From positions 558,001 to 622,000 of the forward strand of contig JAPEUQ010000016.1 of assembly GCA_027946365.1 (NCBI GenBank): a DNA stretch of 64,000 nt. The letters are read 5' to 3'. The notes below the pieces were generated by a model. The model made no database searches and was not told where the DNA came from. It was given only the letters and a program-made list of their open reading frames with translations. This document shows positions 32,581 to 43,166 of this stretch, in pieces. The DNA comes from Kalmusia sp. IMI 367209. Lineage: Eukaryota; Ascomycota; Dothideomycetes; Pleosporales; Didymosphaeriaceae. How positions within the stretch are numbered: position 1 is the stretch's first letter; every line of letters begins with the position of its first letter. The position numbers and the translations under genes were made by a program.

Positions 32581-34645
32581 AATCTTAATCATGACGGATT
32601 CTATCGCTAGATTGCACAAATAGTAAGAAGCTCCGTATATCTTTCTTCGTCTAATTATATTTTGGGTTTGGGGATAGATAATGTCAATAGTTTGCGATAC
32701 AGAACCTTCAAGACTCTGTTGATGACAAGATCGTTTTGCCACAGTGTGCATATGGCGAGGCAGATGATCACCTTTACTGTACTAGCAAGGATAACGGCTA
32801 ACCCGCTCTTGCTCTGACCTTAGCGAGCTCCCATTTACGAGTGCAGGTGACGGAGGCGCTGCCATCAGGCAACTCGTTGCAGCGTTCAGCCGCAGCAGCC
32901 TTCTTAGCCTTCCCGCACTTAAGATGAACATAGAATAATAAGTAAGCTATTTACATAAAGTACGTTACTAGTTGTCTCTATCTAAGAATGTTTAGATAGG
33001 TGATAGTATTGCTAGCCTACTAATCAGTGCGCTCGCGTACTGCTCGCTCCCGCCATATTATACTTTTACGAGCGAGGGCGGGGGGCGAAAGCTAATAGTG
33101 TCAACGCACCCCACAGGACGCATGGGTTTTCTTATGCATCTGGTCAACAGCATCTTCCAGTATCTTTTCTCGAGAAGAATTAGCCTTGAAGCCTTTCCAA
33201 TACGCTTCCTTGCGGCAGAGTCAGAAGTGAAGTGTGCCGAGTTGCTGCTCGCGTTGTTAGTGGATTCCTTCGCCATCAGTGGTGGAGGCTTCAACATTCA
33301 CCATCCTGGCGTCAGCACTGCCAGCAGCGAGATGAAACATCAGACGGGAGATTCTAGCGAGATATTTTGGTCCGAGCGTATCAAGTTCGGCAAAAAATGC
33401 GATTTTGGTCTGATGCTTGCAGCCGGGAGAGGAACCTAGAGCAATATGACCCGAGCAGGGTGCAGGACTCTCGAGCCTTGGAGTGGGCTCGTGAATATGA
33501 GGTGCTACAGGCTGAGAAAGCCGGTGAAGAGTAGAATGATGCCGATATTGAGTCGAAGGATGCCCTATTGAGGGTAGATCTTCAAGACTTGATGAAGGAG
33601 CTTGGGGATTGCGGGGGCCATGAGGAGCTAATGATCAAAATAGAAGCGGAGCTCAAAAACTGAATGAGGCAGGTGGAGCGAGATGCACGGGTAGCCGTGT
33701 GAACTCGAAAGGAAAAGGGGAATAGGAGGTGTACTGTTAACATATTGCTCTTAAAACTGCTGAGGGAACTCTACAAGGGGACACATAGATGGCCATGCGT
33801 TTCTTAAGACTGCTAGTAATGAGGTGCACTGGAAGCAGTGCTACCCGTTCACTGTAAGAGCGGCTCAGCTCCCGAGGTACAAGGGTGAAGTCTGGAGATT
33901 TGTGCTAGGTGCCGCGCTCCTGATGGAAATGGTGTTTTGGAATTCAATGCAACACATAGCTTCCATTTCGCTGTGCACAATGCCACTTCCCTGTATCGGT
34001 ACTCACATTTGTCATAGACATCCAAGCAACCTTCGCTCCTAGATATGCCTGCTCTTGTAACCTCCGCTGTATTTCAACCCCTTTAGATGGAAACGTAATA
34101 GTAAAAGCACTTTGATCGCTACCTAAGAGAGTAAGAACCATAGTCTTCGAACCGCATCATGTGGCTTACAAACATGGATTCTTAGTCAACATATAGCATT
34201 GCCTATACGGGAACCTATGCATAAGTCAATCTGTTAAGGAATGAAATTTGCTACCAGCTTACGATACAACCGCTCGTGACAGGCCATTACCGAGCTTGAT
34301 CTTGGTGTTTCTCCGCATTGTACTGCGGGCTTAGTTTGGCCTTGGTGTGTTCTATTCCGTCTCCCCACAAATCACCCGGCTGAAATGCTTTAGCCTATCG
34401 CACAGGCCAGATGTTTCTTAAATACTTATCGCCACTAATCGGCCCAATTGTGACTGCCGAACAGAAATTGGATTGTCTATTCCGGAATTGGCGAACACTA
34501 TAAAGCTTCTTGGTGACGGTGGGTCGCAGATAAATCCCCACCTAACGCATGCCTTGAATGGTTATATATTCACCATGCAAGCTCCCAATCAAACGAAAAC
34601 CTGTCCGAACCACTTTTGGCTCTCCAGAACTTTCTATCGTTGAAG
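32581..34645. other. Degenerate accessory sequence, right part of island
   Basis: 2 kb with broken open frames. 32800-32935 (minus) encodes a Cys-containing tail after a plausible 3' splice site. About 33360-33720 (plus) reads as a charged, helical protein (LEQYDPSRVQDSRALEWA; LLRVDLQDLMKELGDCGG) interrupted by stops and not identified. About 33790-34040 (plus) is another unidentified fragment. A short palindrome (CTATCTAA-gaatgt-TTAGATAG) is near 32980-33001. No intact gene. Confidence 0.5.
34563..34643 (+). promoter_or_regulatory. TATA-like box and possible upstream ORF of the secreted SnoaL-like gene
   Basis: TATATA at about 34563, then an ATG at 34575 opening a 22-codon frame whose TGA (34641-34643) ends two bases before the main ATG at 34646. 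Because the TATA lies only about 12 bases before this ATG, transcription may start downstream of it, so the upstream ORF may not be on the mRNA. Confidence 0.35.
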
Positions 34646-35242
34646 ATGCGCTTCGGAAACGTACTCGTCGCCGCCATTATAGCGCCCATCGTTGGGTTGG
34701 CCGCTCCCGCCAGCGATATACCATCTTACGCAAGAGGAGATAACTTGTGCAACCAGTACAAGTCTCCACCGCAGCTCTGCACACCGAGCGACAACGTAAC
34801 CGTAGAGGAGACGGCAAAGCGAGCATACCAATTCTACAAGGCCTTCGTTGTTGATGGAGACGCTAGGACCATGTTCTCGCTCATTGACAATGCATACATC
34901 GTACGTTTCACGTGAAACTTTATCACACCGATGACCGAGGATACTGTAGCAACATCACCCGGGATATGCGAATGGCCCACAAGCCATCTGGTCGCTCTTC
35001 TGTAACGGAAAACCGGCGGGAAGTGCGTCCAGCTCAGCTTGGTGCTTCGATGCTTCTACCAATATGAGTTATGCGAGGTACTCGACGACGGATCGATGGC
35101 GTTGGGTTGGTGGATGTGTTCACGAGCACGTGAGTATTGTGAGGCCTATTGATTAGAAATGCTAATCGCTCCACAGTGGGACCAAGGAGAGAAGATTCCT
35201 ACAGATAAGTGCTACAAATTGAACACTACACTCATCTCGTAA
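34646..35242 (+). CDS. Small secreted SnoaL/NTF2-like protein with six cysteines
   Basis: Exons 34646-34900, 34950-35129 and 35177-35242 give 166 residues. The N-terminus MRFGNVLVAAIIAPIVGLAA is a clear signal peptide; mature protein about 145 residues. After it: DNLCNQYKSPPQLCTPSDN, a helix VEETAKRAYQFYKAFV, LIDNAYI, then YI-QHHPGYANGPQAIW formed by splicing, which matches the pattern of SnoaL-like polyketide-cyclase/NTF2 folds, then SLFCNGKP, SAWCFDA and RWVGGCVHEH. Six cysteines remain in the mature chain (three possible disulfides), uncommon for ordinary SnoaL enzymes. Role unknown: a secreted enzyme or an effector-like protein. It lies at the edge of the AT-rich island. Confidence 0.75.
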
Positions 35243-35735
35243 AGCGGGATAGGAAAGTGACCGCGGTTACGCCGGGAGATAAGAATCGGCTTGTATCGAA
35301 TGCGCTTGTCTCAGCACGTCCAAGCTACTGTAGCGCCATATTGTAGCCATACGTTTTCTTTCAAATGCTCCGGGGTCCAGTCTCTTCTCTAAACTTAAGG
35401 TACCAAATGTACATAAAAGGGAATGTGTTTGTTTCCATGCTACGAAGTCCGATGGATCCTTACCTTCGTGTTCCCCACTTGCGTCATGCCGCTTTACCGA
35501 ACCACTCCACCCAAACCAACGTCCCCCATCCCAACCTAATTCGCACGGCACACGCACTGGAAGTAAGCTCACCACAATGCACGCCACTACCGTAATATCA
35601 GCACGTCGCAAACATCAACTTTGCCCAGTTTGCGACATAGCTTCTCCTTTGAACCTTTGATGAATCATCGTTCCCACCACAGTAACTCAAACGTCATCGA
35701 TCGAGTAATTCTTACAACACCGATCTGTGTACATA
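35243..35735. other. Intergenic between the two NTF2-like genes
   Basis: 493 bases; contains the promoter of the next gene. A minus-strand frame at 35267-35611 has no supportable character. Confidence 0.5.
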
Positions 35736-36727
35736 ATGGATCAACACCCTGGAAACCAGAACTCCCCGATGTCTATACCTTCACGCTCGAAGCTCTTGTC
35801 CACTGGGTTTAAGGATTTCGTGAATAGACACGCCTTAGCGCATCCGCAGAAGAACCTCACTATACAACTGCACAACGCAGACGTGCGCGCTAACATGTCG
35901 AGTTCTACAAGCGGCTTTCCGAAGACGTCGGATGTGCCGGGCGAGCAGTTTGAGCCTCGACAGACGGCTACGAGTGAGGATTATACGCCTGATCCATCCA
36001 AGTCGATACAGCTGAGTCCGGCCAGGCAGCGACTTGTTGATGATGTGGGTATCTCCCATATTGATAAGATGAGGTAGGCTGATAAGGATTTAGATCATTG
36101 CATTGTACAGCTGCCAACCCACGGTCGAGAGAGTGAAACGGTACACGCCCGACTGTGTGTACGATGACCAATTCGTATACGCCAATGATCGTTACAAGAT
36201 GGCGGGGCAATGGTTCGCGCTACCCAAGCTGTTTAAGAGCAGTATCAATGAGAGCTACCAAGTCATCCGCTCAGATGATGAGATGATACAGTTCAAGAAT
36301 AAACAAGTAAGCTCCATCCATATGGATATCTTGTGGAGTCGCATCATTAATGCTCTGCAGTCATGGACATTTCGTCTTATCCCGAAAACAGCTACCATCA
36401 CAGGCCTCGTCTCACTAAGCCTTGACCCAGCTACCAAAGATCAAGAATTCATGCAGGTATGCATCATTCATTACTTAAATGCTATATATAGCTAATCACA
36501 AACCACAGATTAAGTATCACAAGGATCAAGCCAACGAGAAAGACTATAGTCACGAAAGCCTAGGCTTTAGCTTCAAGAAGTGGCAAGCCGATAATGTAGT
36601 TAAGCATATGGATGCGCCAGAGCTGAAAGAATTCGAGCAGGACAAGAGCGCGGCAAAGGAGCACGTGCGAAAGTATGGAACTGGAACAGAAGAGGGCGCG
36701 GCCCCTAAGCAAGATTTCACAAACTAG
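35736..36727 (+). CDS. Conserved fungal NTF2-like hypothetical protein
   Basis: Exons 35736-36044, 36094-36306, 36361-36456 and 36509-36727 give 330 codons minus intronic sequence, 278 residues in total. The Ser/Pro-rich N-terminal 85 residues look disordered. The folded part starts at DDIIALYSCQPTVERV and carries YTPDCVYDDQFVYANDRYK, MAGQWFALPKLFK, TWRSD-like turns, SWTFRLIPKTATITGL, and the C-terminal HESLGFSFKKWQADNV. The pattern of a helix, then a D/F-x-YAN strand and long beta strands, fits a cystatin/NTF2-like fold; this is inference. All three introns keep the phase. No signal peptide. Function unknown; it resembles proteins widespread in Pezizomycotina. It ends 97 bases from the convergent MOSC gene. 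Confidence 0.78.
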
Positions 36728-36824
36728 TTGAAATGCTAAAATGCAGCGTCTATTTATCCGCAGTGTATTCAAACCCGAATTTACGCAATGGTCCCTAGCA
36801 AACACATGCCTCAATAATACTGCG

Positions 36825-38765
36825 TCACTCCCCAATCTCAATCTCGATTCTGCCCACACCCCTAGAAACACAACTTAACATCTCCGTCTCCTTCTCCTCC
36901 ATGCTCAACGCCGTCCCCCTATGCTGCACATCTCCACACTTCACCCTCACCTTACACGTTCCGCAATTACCCACCTCACAGCTACTCCCCACGTCATCCC
37001 CAAACTCTCTCTGCAGCACCTCGAGCAGAGTCTCCTCCTCCTTCACTTCCAACTGCCTATCCCCCTTATTCTTGATTACGACCTCAAAGGCAGCCCCTCC
37101 AACATCCGCCTCGAAAGCTTCGAAATGCACATCCTTCTCGCTGAGCTCTGCATCCTGCGCCGCCTTGAGCGCATCATCCATCAAGCGCCTCGGGCCGCAC
37201 ACATACACCTGCGAATTCCACGGCATATTTTTAACGATACTGTCGACATTCATGCGCTGCCCCTTACTCTTGTCATACACCACGACCCTCTCACCAAATC
37301 CATTGAGTTTGCTCCTGAATGGTATCTCTTCCGCGCTACGCACCGCATAGTGAAGTTCCACATTCAAGTTTATACTCACCATCTCCTCGATCAGCCAGAG
37401 GAAGGCGGTAATGCCGATCCCCGCTACAATGAAGAGGTGATTGCTAGCCATGGAGTTAACATCGATGCCGGGGGTGATGGCGCCGACTTGTAGGACGGAG
37501 CCTTCGTGGATGTGCTCATGGAGATACTTGGAGCCACCGCGGGAGTTCTCATCGAGTGCGATGCCGAGTTCAAATTGACCGGGCGAGCCATGGACGATAG
37601 AGTAGGCGCGAACGAGGTTATTCGGGAGGCGGATTTTAACGTGGGAGCCTGCGCTGGGTGTGGTGGTTGTATCTGAGGATACGGCAGAGAAGCTGAAGGA
37701 GGCTATGCGAGGTGTTTGTTTTGTCTTGGATGTCAAGCGGTAATCAGTCCAGACTACTTCTTTCTTCTTTTTCTTCTCTTCGGCTTTTGCCTGACAAGAA
37801 AAACGCGTCAGCAAAGCCATCACCTGGAGTAGAAGTTGACAAAGGGGTGTTTTTACTCACAATTCTCCTCCTTAAAGCACCCTTGATCTCATCCGTCAAT
37901 TCCTCCACCTCTACCAACTCTCCCATCTTATCCCCCTCACACCCCCTATACAACACACCCTGAACTCTCTCCAACGTCCATCCATCATACTTTCTCTCCA
38001 CCAACCTCATCTCGTCGCCCTTCTGCACCCACCCTTCCCTCAAAACGCGAAAGTACCACCCCGTGCGGCTCAGACGCGTAGTCTCCGGAGCGAAATTCTT
38101 AAGCTGGAAGCGATGATTGAGCTTGAAGCACGGCTGGCGAGGCTGCGAGACCTGAAGAAGGAGAGGCTCAGCGCCGGAACCAATAGCATACGTATCACCG
38201 ATGCAGATGTTGCGCTCGTTGAAGTGCTGGAAGACGAGGTTTTCGCCAAAGGCCCCGGGGACAAAACGCGAGGAGGCGGTCGGGTGGTCGGATTGCCACG
38301 TTGGATAGTGGGAGCTACAGTCTATTTGTGATCAGTCAGTTTGTATGTTTTGACATAAGAGATGTGGGTATAATAGATGGGGTTGCAGACATGCATGGAC
38401 CGCCTTCGTAGGTCCACCGTGGAATGTCATATCGTGTTCATCGCCTTCCAGACCCGTCTTGCTGACCCAGATACGGCCGTCGATAAGAGACTTGTCGATT
38501 CCGGATTCGATTTTCAGGCCGGGCATGGGTTTCATTTTTCCACGGCGGACCTTGATATACTTTAGTAGACGTTACTGAAATCTTTTGGATGAGACGTAGA
38601 CACTTGAGAAAGGGACCGATAAATTGAGCCATTTAAGGAGGTAGTCTCTCAGACGTTGACTTTGTAGCTAAAGGGAACAGAGGGTAAAAATAAAAGATTT
38701 GCCACACTTACTTCAAGAATCGTATCCCGTTCAAGCGGAGCATACAAATCCACAACCGACCCCAT
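36825..38765 (-). CDS. MOSC domain-ferredoxin reductase-2Fe2S fusion oxidoreductase
   Basis: Exons in transcript order 38765-38712, 38550-38391, 38321-37861, 37790-36825, giving 546 residues. N-terminal MOSC domain: ILEVRRGKMKPMPGLK, KTGLEGDEHDMTFHGGPTKA, ending with a 3-alpha-like segment (REGWVQKGDEMRLVER). Then a phthalate-dioxygenase-reductase-like FAD/NAD module: VRAYSIVHG (flavin-binding RxYS), GIGITAFLW, VYVCGPRRLMDDAL. It ends in a plant-type ferredoxin domain with C-x4-C-x2-C (CEVGNCGTC) and a distal Cys (EMLSC). MOSC domains handle Mo-cofactor- or sulfur-linked substrates; fused to a reductase chain the protein probably delivers electrons to a reductive reaction on an N- or S-hydroxylated compound. 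That role is inference; substrate unknown. Confidence 0.88.
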
Positions 38766-39365
38766 GATCCACCTTGGCACAACAGCTTGGTTGTCTCTGA
38801 ATTTCCCTCACTCCAAGAGTTTTGATCTTGTGTACAAGTCTCGAGACTAAAAGCGGAAGCGGAGTTAGATTACCTAACGCCAGAAAAAAAAATCCTAGTA
38901 TCGAAGACTTGAAAAATCTGGGAGCTAGAATGAGACGTTTTGGAGCCACGGGAAAGAGAAAAGAAACAAAGTTCCTAAAGAGCAAGACACAGTCAAAGTA
39001 GTATTCGCTAGGCCTGGTTAGTAAGGAGACCAGGCTGTGGGCTTACGCGAGCACCGGCCAATGAGAGGACCGCTGCGTAAGCGGCTGGCTAGCTTCTCAG
39101 TGATGGGAATTAACTTGAGTCACAGTACTAGTTCAACATACAGCAAGTAGGCATTTGATGAACAGAAAAGAAATAAGGAGGATAGCGCCTTTTTTATTGT
39201 TTTGATTGATTTCGATTTCGATTTCGCGTTGAACTCCTACAAATGCTCAAGCCCCTCGTTGATCTACATATACACATGTCCTTTCATCGCTCATGTCTAA
39301 TCACCTCCCCACACCCTCATCCTTACACCTCCGCATAATCACCTCTTTGTTGAGCATCTACAGAT
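38766..39365. other. Intergenic between MOSC fusion and LHS1
   Basis: 600 bases with a GATTTC triple repeat near 39207-39226. No gene. Confidence 0.5.
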
Positions 39366-42300
39366 CTACAACTCATCATGCGGCTTGCCCGTAACCTTAG
39401 CCTCCTCATCCTTCTTCTTATCCGCCACCTCATCCGTAAGTTTCTTGATCGCAGCCGCAATCTCCTCCTCAGTCGCATCCTCGCCCAAATCCAACTTCGT
39501 CAACAGCCTACCATCCTTATCCCTGATCTCCTTCTCGTGGCCAAAGTTCTTGAACTTGATACCATCTTTCTTGAGACCAAGCTTCTCCACCATCTCATCG
39601 AGCTCTTCTTGAGTGGGCTCCTTGGCTGATTCATCCTTCTTCGACTTCTTGTCTTTCTTGGAGTCTTTTTTGGGCTTCTTGGCAGGCTTGGGCTTGGGCT
39701 TGTTGGACTTAGGTACGTTGAAGTGACGCGCTTTCTTCATCATGATCTGAATGACAGCGTCGTTGAGCTTCTCGCCTTCGGCTTTGATGTCTTTGGCTGA
39801 GACAGCGGGGTCGTCGCTGTCTTTGAGCTTCTTCTGTGCGGCTTGCTTCTCCTCAAGCCACTTGGTGGCGTTGGCGTGTGTTCCTTGGATGAAGGTCAGG
39901 TCCTCCTCAGTATAGATGATAGGGACCTCGGAAACTTCAGGGGTAGCGGACTCCGACGCCGACGCCTTGAGCATGTCTTCTTCCTCGAGTTCAGCGAGAG
40001 GATCGGCCTCAGCGGAGGAAGATGGCGACTCAGTGCTAGAAGCAGAGGCTTTGCTGGCGGCCTCGGCAGACTTCGAGAGCGCAACATTTTGGTCCTCGAT
40101 CTGTTTCTTGACTAGGTCGATGGCGGTCTTGACGTCAGCGAGGTTTGCTTCGAACTGCTTGATGGCCTCTGGGCGACCGACTGCGTCCTCCTTGCGCTTC
40201 AAGATCGGCTTCACAATATCTTCGAGTTCCTTGAGCTTAGCCTTGAGAGTTTGATGGGGGGCATCTTGGCCTTCGGCATAGATCCATTCGGAGGTGGCGC
40301 TGAGTTTCTCTTCAAGCGTAGAACGAACGTCAGCAGTGGATGCGGTGATGAAAGACTCGTCCTCTAGGTAGTCGCGGGCACGGTAAGTGAATGCTTCCAA
40401 AGAGTTCAGGACCTCTTCGCGAGTGCGACGAGCTTTGTCAGATGCATCGAAAGCGGCGAGCCTAGCTTTATCAGAACTATGCACAATACAATGTGGCCAT
40501 CCCACAACTTACCTATCCTGCATGCGCTTGAACTCCTTGCGAGGGTGCTTCTCATAGCCCTGCTGTGTGACTGAATACGTGATCGCAGACCTGACCGTCT
40601 TTTTCTTAGGGCCGGCCTTCGCATCCTCGGACGCCTCGGCGGCACCGGAACTAGAGGAAGCAGACGACTTGCCCTTAGACGACTTGGACGCCTTTGAAGA
40701 GGATTTTGAAGACGACTTCGACGATGAAGCGGATGCGGACTCTGAAGCGCTCTCACCCTCCTTCAACGGCTCCTGGTCCTTCTTGTCGCCCATACCAAAG
40801 AAGTTCTTGACACCATCGACAATGCCAGCCTTAGCCTCCTCTGCTTCGCAAGTGACCCATGCAGAGGTGACCTCAGGCTCCCCAGTGATAGGGCTGAGCC
40901 TGACTTGGACGTAGTTGTTGAAGCTGTCGCGGTCGCAGCCCTCTTTGTCAATCAAATCCGTCACAGCCCTCGTCAAGTTTCCGCTCGCGAAGTGGAGAGT
41001 AGGCTGCTTGACAACATCACCGTTAGGGCCAGGAGTAGCCTGGTACAAAGTGAACTCGAACTCACCCATCATCTGGAAAGGCAGGTCCTTAGTGGCTCCG
41101 ACCTTAGACGAAGGGGAGAAGACCTTTTGGTCACGGTCCTTTAGGTTGAACATGTACTGAATGCCATGGCTGTAGCCCTGGGTATCCGCATCACGGATTT
41201 CCTTAACGCGGAATGACGGGCTAAGACCGGCAGCCTTGAATGCAGCACCGAACACAGCGGCTTCGTCCGAGTTGACGTTAGCCTTGATCTTAGACTTGCC
41301 GACAATGGCCTCCAGGCGGCTCTGAACGAAGGGAGTGCGAGAAGCACCACCGTGAACAATGACGGAGTCAATGCCAGAGAGATCGAGACCTGCTGCTTCA
41401 AGAGCACGATTGATGGGACCTTCGACCCGGGCAGCGTATTCAGAGGCCAGTTCCTCGAGTTTGGTGCGAGAGATCTTGTAGCGGAAATCGACGTCTTCAA
41501 AGAAGCTCTCGAAGAAAGATGAAGTCTCAGTGTTAGCGCTGAGGACCTGTCGAACTCTCTCCGACTCCTTCCAGAGCTTCGCGGCGGTTCGTCCGTGGGC
41601 CTTGACCTGCTCAGCAGTGATGGATGCGCTTTTCGCTCCCGGAAGCCCGACAAAAGAAGTGATCATATCCTCGATAATGAGAGCATTGAGCGCATCACCA
41701 CCAAGCGTCTTGTCCCAACCAGCTCCAAGAACCTGAACTTCTTGAACAGTCTTGTTGTATCGTCCGACGTCCTTGACGGTCCGTCCTTGGAACCTGATCA
41801 CGGTCGCAGAAGCCGACCCAGCGCCCATGTCGAAAACGAGATTAACCTCCGGCTTGCCCCCCTCGTTCACGACCGGAAACGTCCGGCTCATGGCGTAGTT
41901 GATAGCGACAGCCAATCCGTCGCTGACCACACTCAAGACATTCAATCCCGCCAGCCTCGCCGAAACCTCCAATGCGCGCCTCTCCTCGACGGTGTAGAAC
42001 GGCGGGACCGTGAAAACCACCTCGGTCACATCGCTCCCCGCCAACGTCTTCGCGTTGTCCCTCACGTTCTTGAGCTCCATCGCCAACAGCTCCTCCACTG
42101 AGAACGGCTTCTCGCCTTCCGCGAACACCCCGCTCTGCAGCGCAACCGTCTTCCTGCCCTCAAGCCCTCCCACCTTCAGCGCAGGATACCGCTGGTTATA
42201 AACCTTGACCTCGCCGCCTTCGTTGCTCACACCGAGCAGCTGCTTCAGATTGGGGTATACATCGCCGGGAAATCGCGCTGCGAGTGCCACTGCATCGCTG

Positions 42301-42575
42301 CCATAGAAGCGCTCGGGGAACTCTCCCGCCGGTAGCGCACCGCTTTTGAGCGGCTTGAATGCGACGGCTGAGGTCTCCTTCCGCTTCGAGTCTTTGGTGA
42401 GGACGATTTCGAGGGGGATGCCCGGCTTGACGAGCGCGGCTTTGATGTACTCTGTTCCTAGGTCGATTCCGAGGACGGCAGAGGCAGCGGTCGCGGCAGA
42501 GGAGAAGAGGAAGACAAGACCGAGGAGCATCGCGGCGGGCGAGAGGCCGTGTCTCCGGCGGCCTGGGGGTGCCAT
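39366..42575 (-). CDS. LHS1: ER-lumenal Hsp110/Grp170-like chaperone
   Basis: Exons 42575-40513 and 40476-39366 give 1057 residues. N-terminal signal peptide (AAMLLGLVFLFSSAATAAS) is followed at once by the Hsp70 nucleotide-binding start AVLGIDLGTEYIKAALVKPG. Further seen: VVSDGLAVAINYAMSR, LVFDMGAGSASATVIRF, VIVHGGASRTPFVQSRLE. After the beta domain a Ser/Lys low-complexity linker (about residues 615-660) precedes an extended helical C-terminus and the ER-retention signal HDEL. In yeast Lhs1 is the nucleotide-exchange factor for Kar2/BiP in protein import and folding; in filamentous fungi and pathogens it supports secretion. Length is somewhat above that of yeast Lhs1. Confidence 0.95.
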
Positions 42576-43166
42576 TGTGTGAGGGGTGAGTTTTATCGTC
42601 GAGCCGACGGCGTGTGAACTCGGCGGTGTGGAGGTGGGATGCCTCTATGAAGTGGCGGTGGGGACCGAATGCGCCGTTGATCGTGCGTAGAAAATGTGGG
42701 TATCTAGTGAAAGGAAAGGAAGGGAGTATTATCCCAGGTAGGAGAGCTAGGTGTACATCAATCGTGAGAACAAAGTGTAGAAGCTTGCATGAAATGTTTA
42801 AATGTCGGAGCTACCCTGTTCGCGGAACTTGGAGCCACCTGGCTCTTTCACCGAAAATGACAGATTGACCTGCGCCCACCACGACCCGCTCGGAGAACGT
42901 TTCTGGATAGTTCCACAATTCCCCAAGGCATCTATTTGTAAATATTGGCTATGACTCCGATTGTACCTTCGATGCAAGTGCACTCCAGCATTTCGCAGCT
43001 GTCTGTTCGAAGCTGCCCGGCTACTGACCAATCAGAGTGCACGCTTCCCCGAACTCTCCATGGCCCCTCATCCGCTTGTGTATGCTTCTACCACGTGTAC
43101 TTTGTCTCTGTACACAAAATATGACCCTGTTCCATAATCCAAGCACATGTCTGCTAGTTCGCTCTC
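42576..43166. other. LHS1 upstream region
   Basis: 591 bases; LHS1 promoter and sideroflexin 3' flank. No perfect UPRE/ERSE recognised. CACGTG-type cores occur near 43092-43099. No gene. Confidence 0.5.

Noticed and set aside
39205..39226. GATTTC direct repeat near LHS1 similar to one at about 29452
   Set aside because: Only three short copies; too simple to claim a shared element or function.
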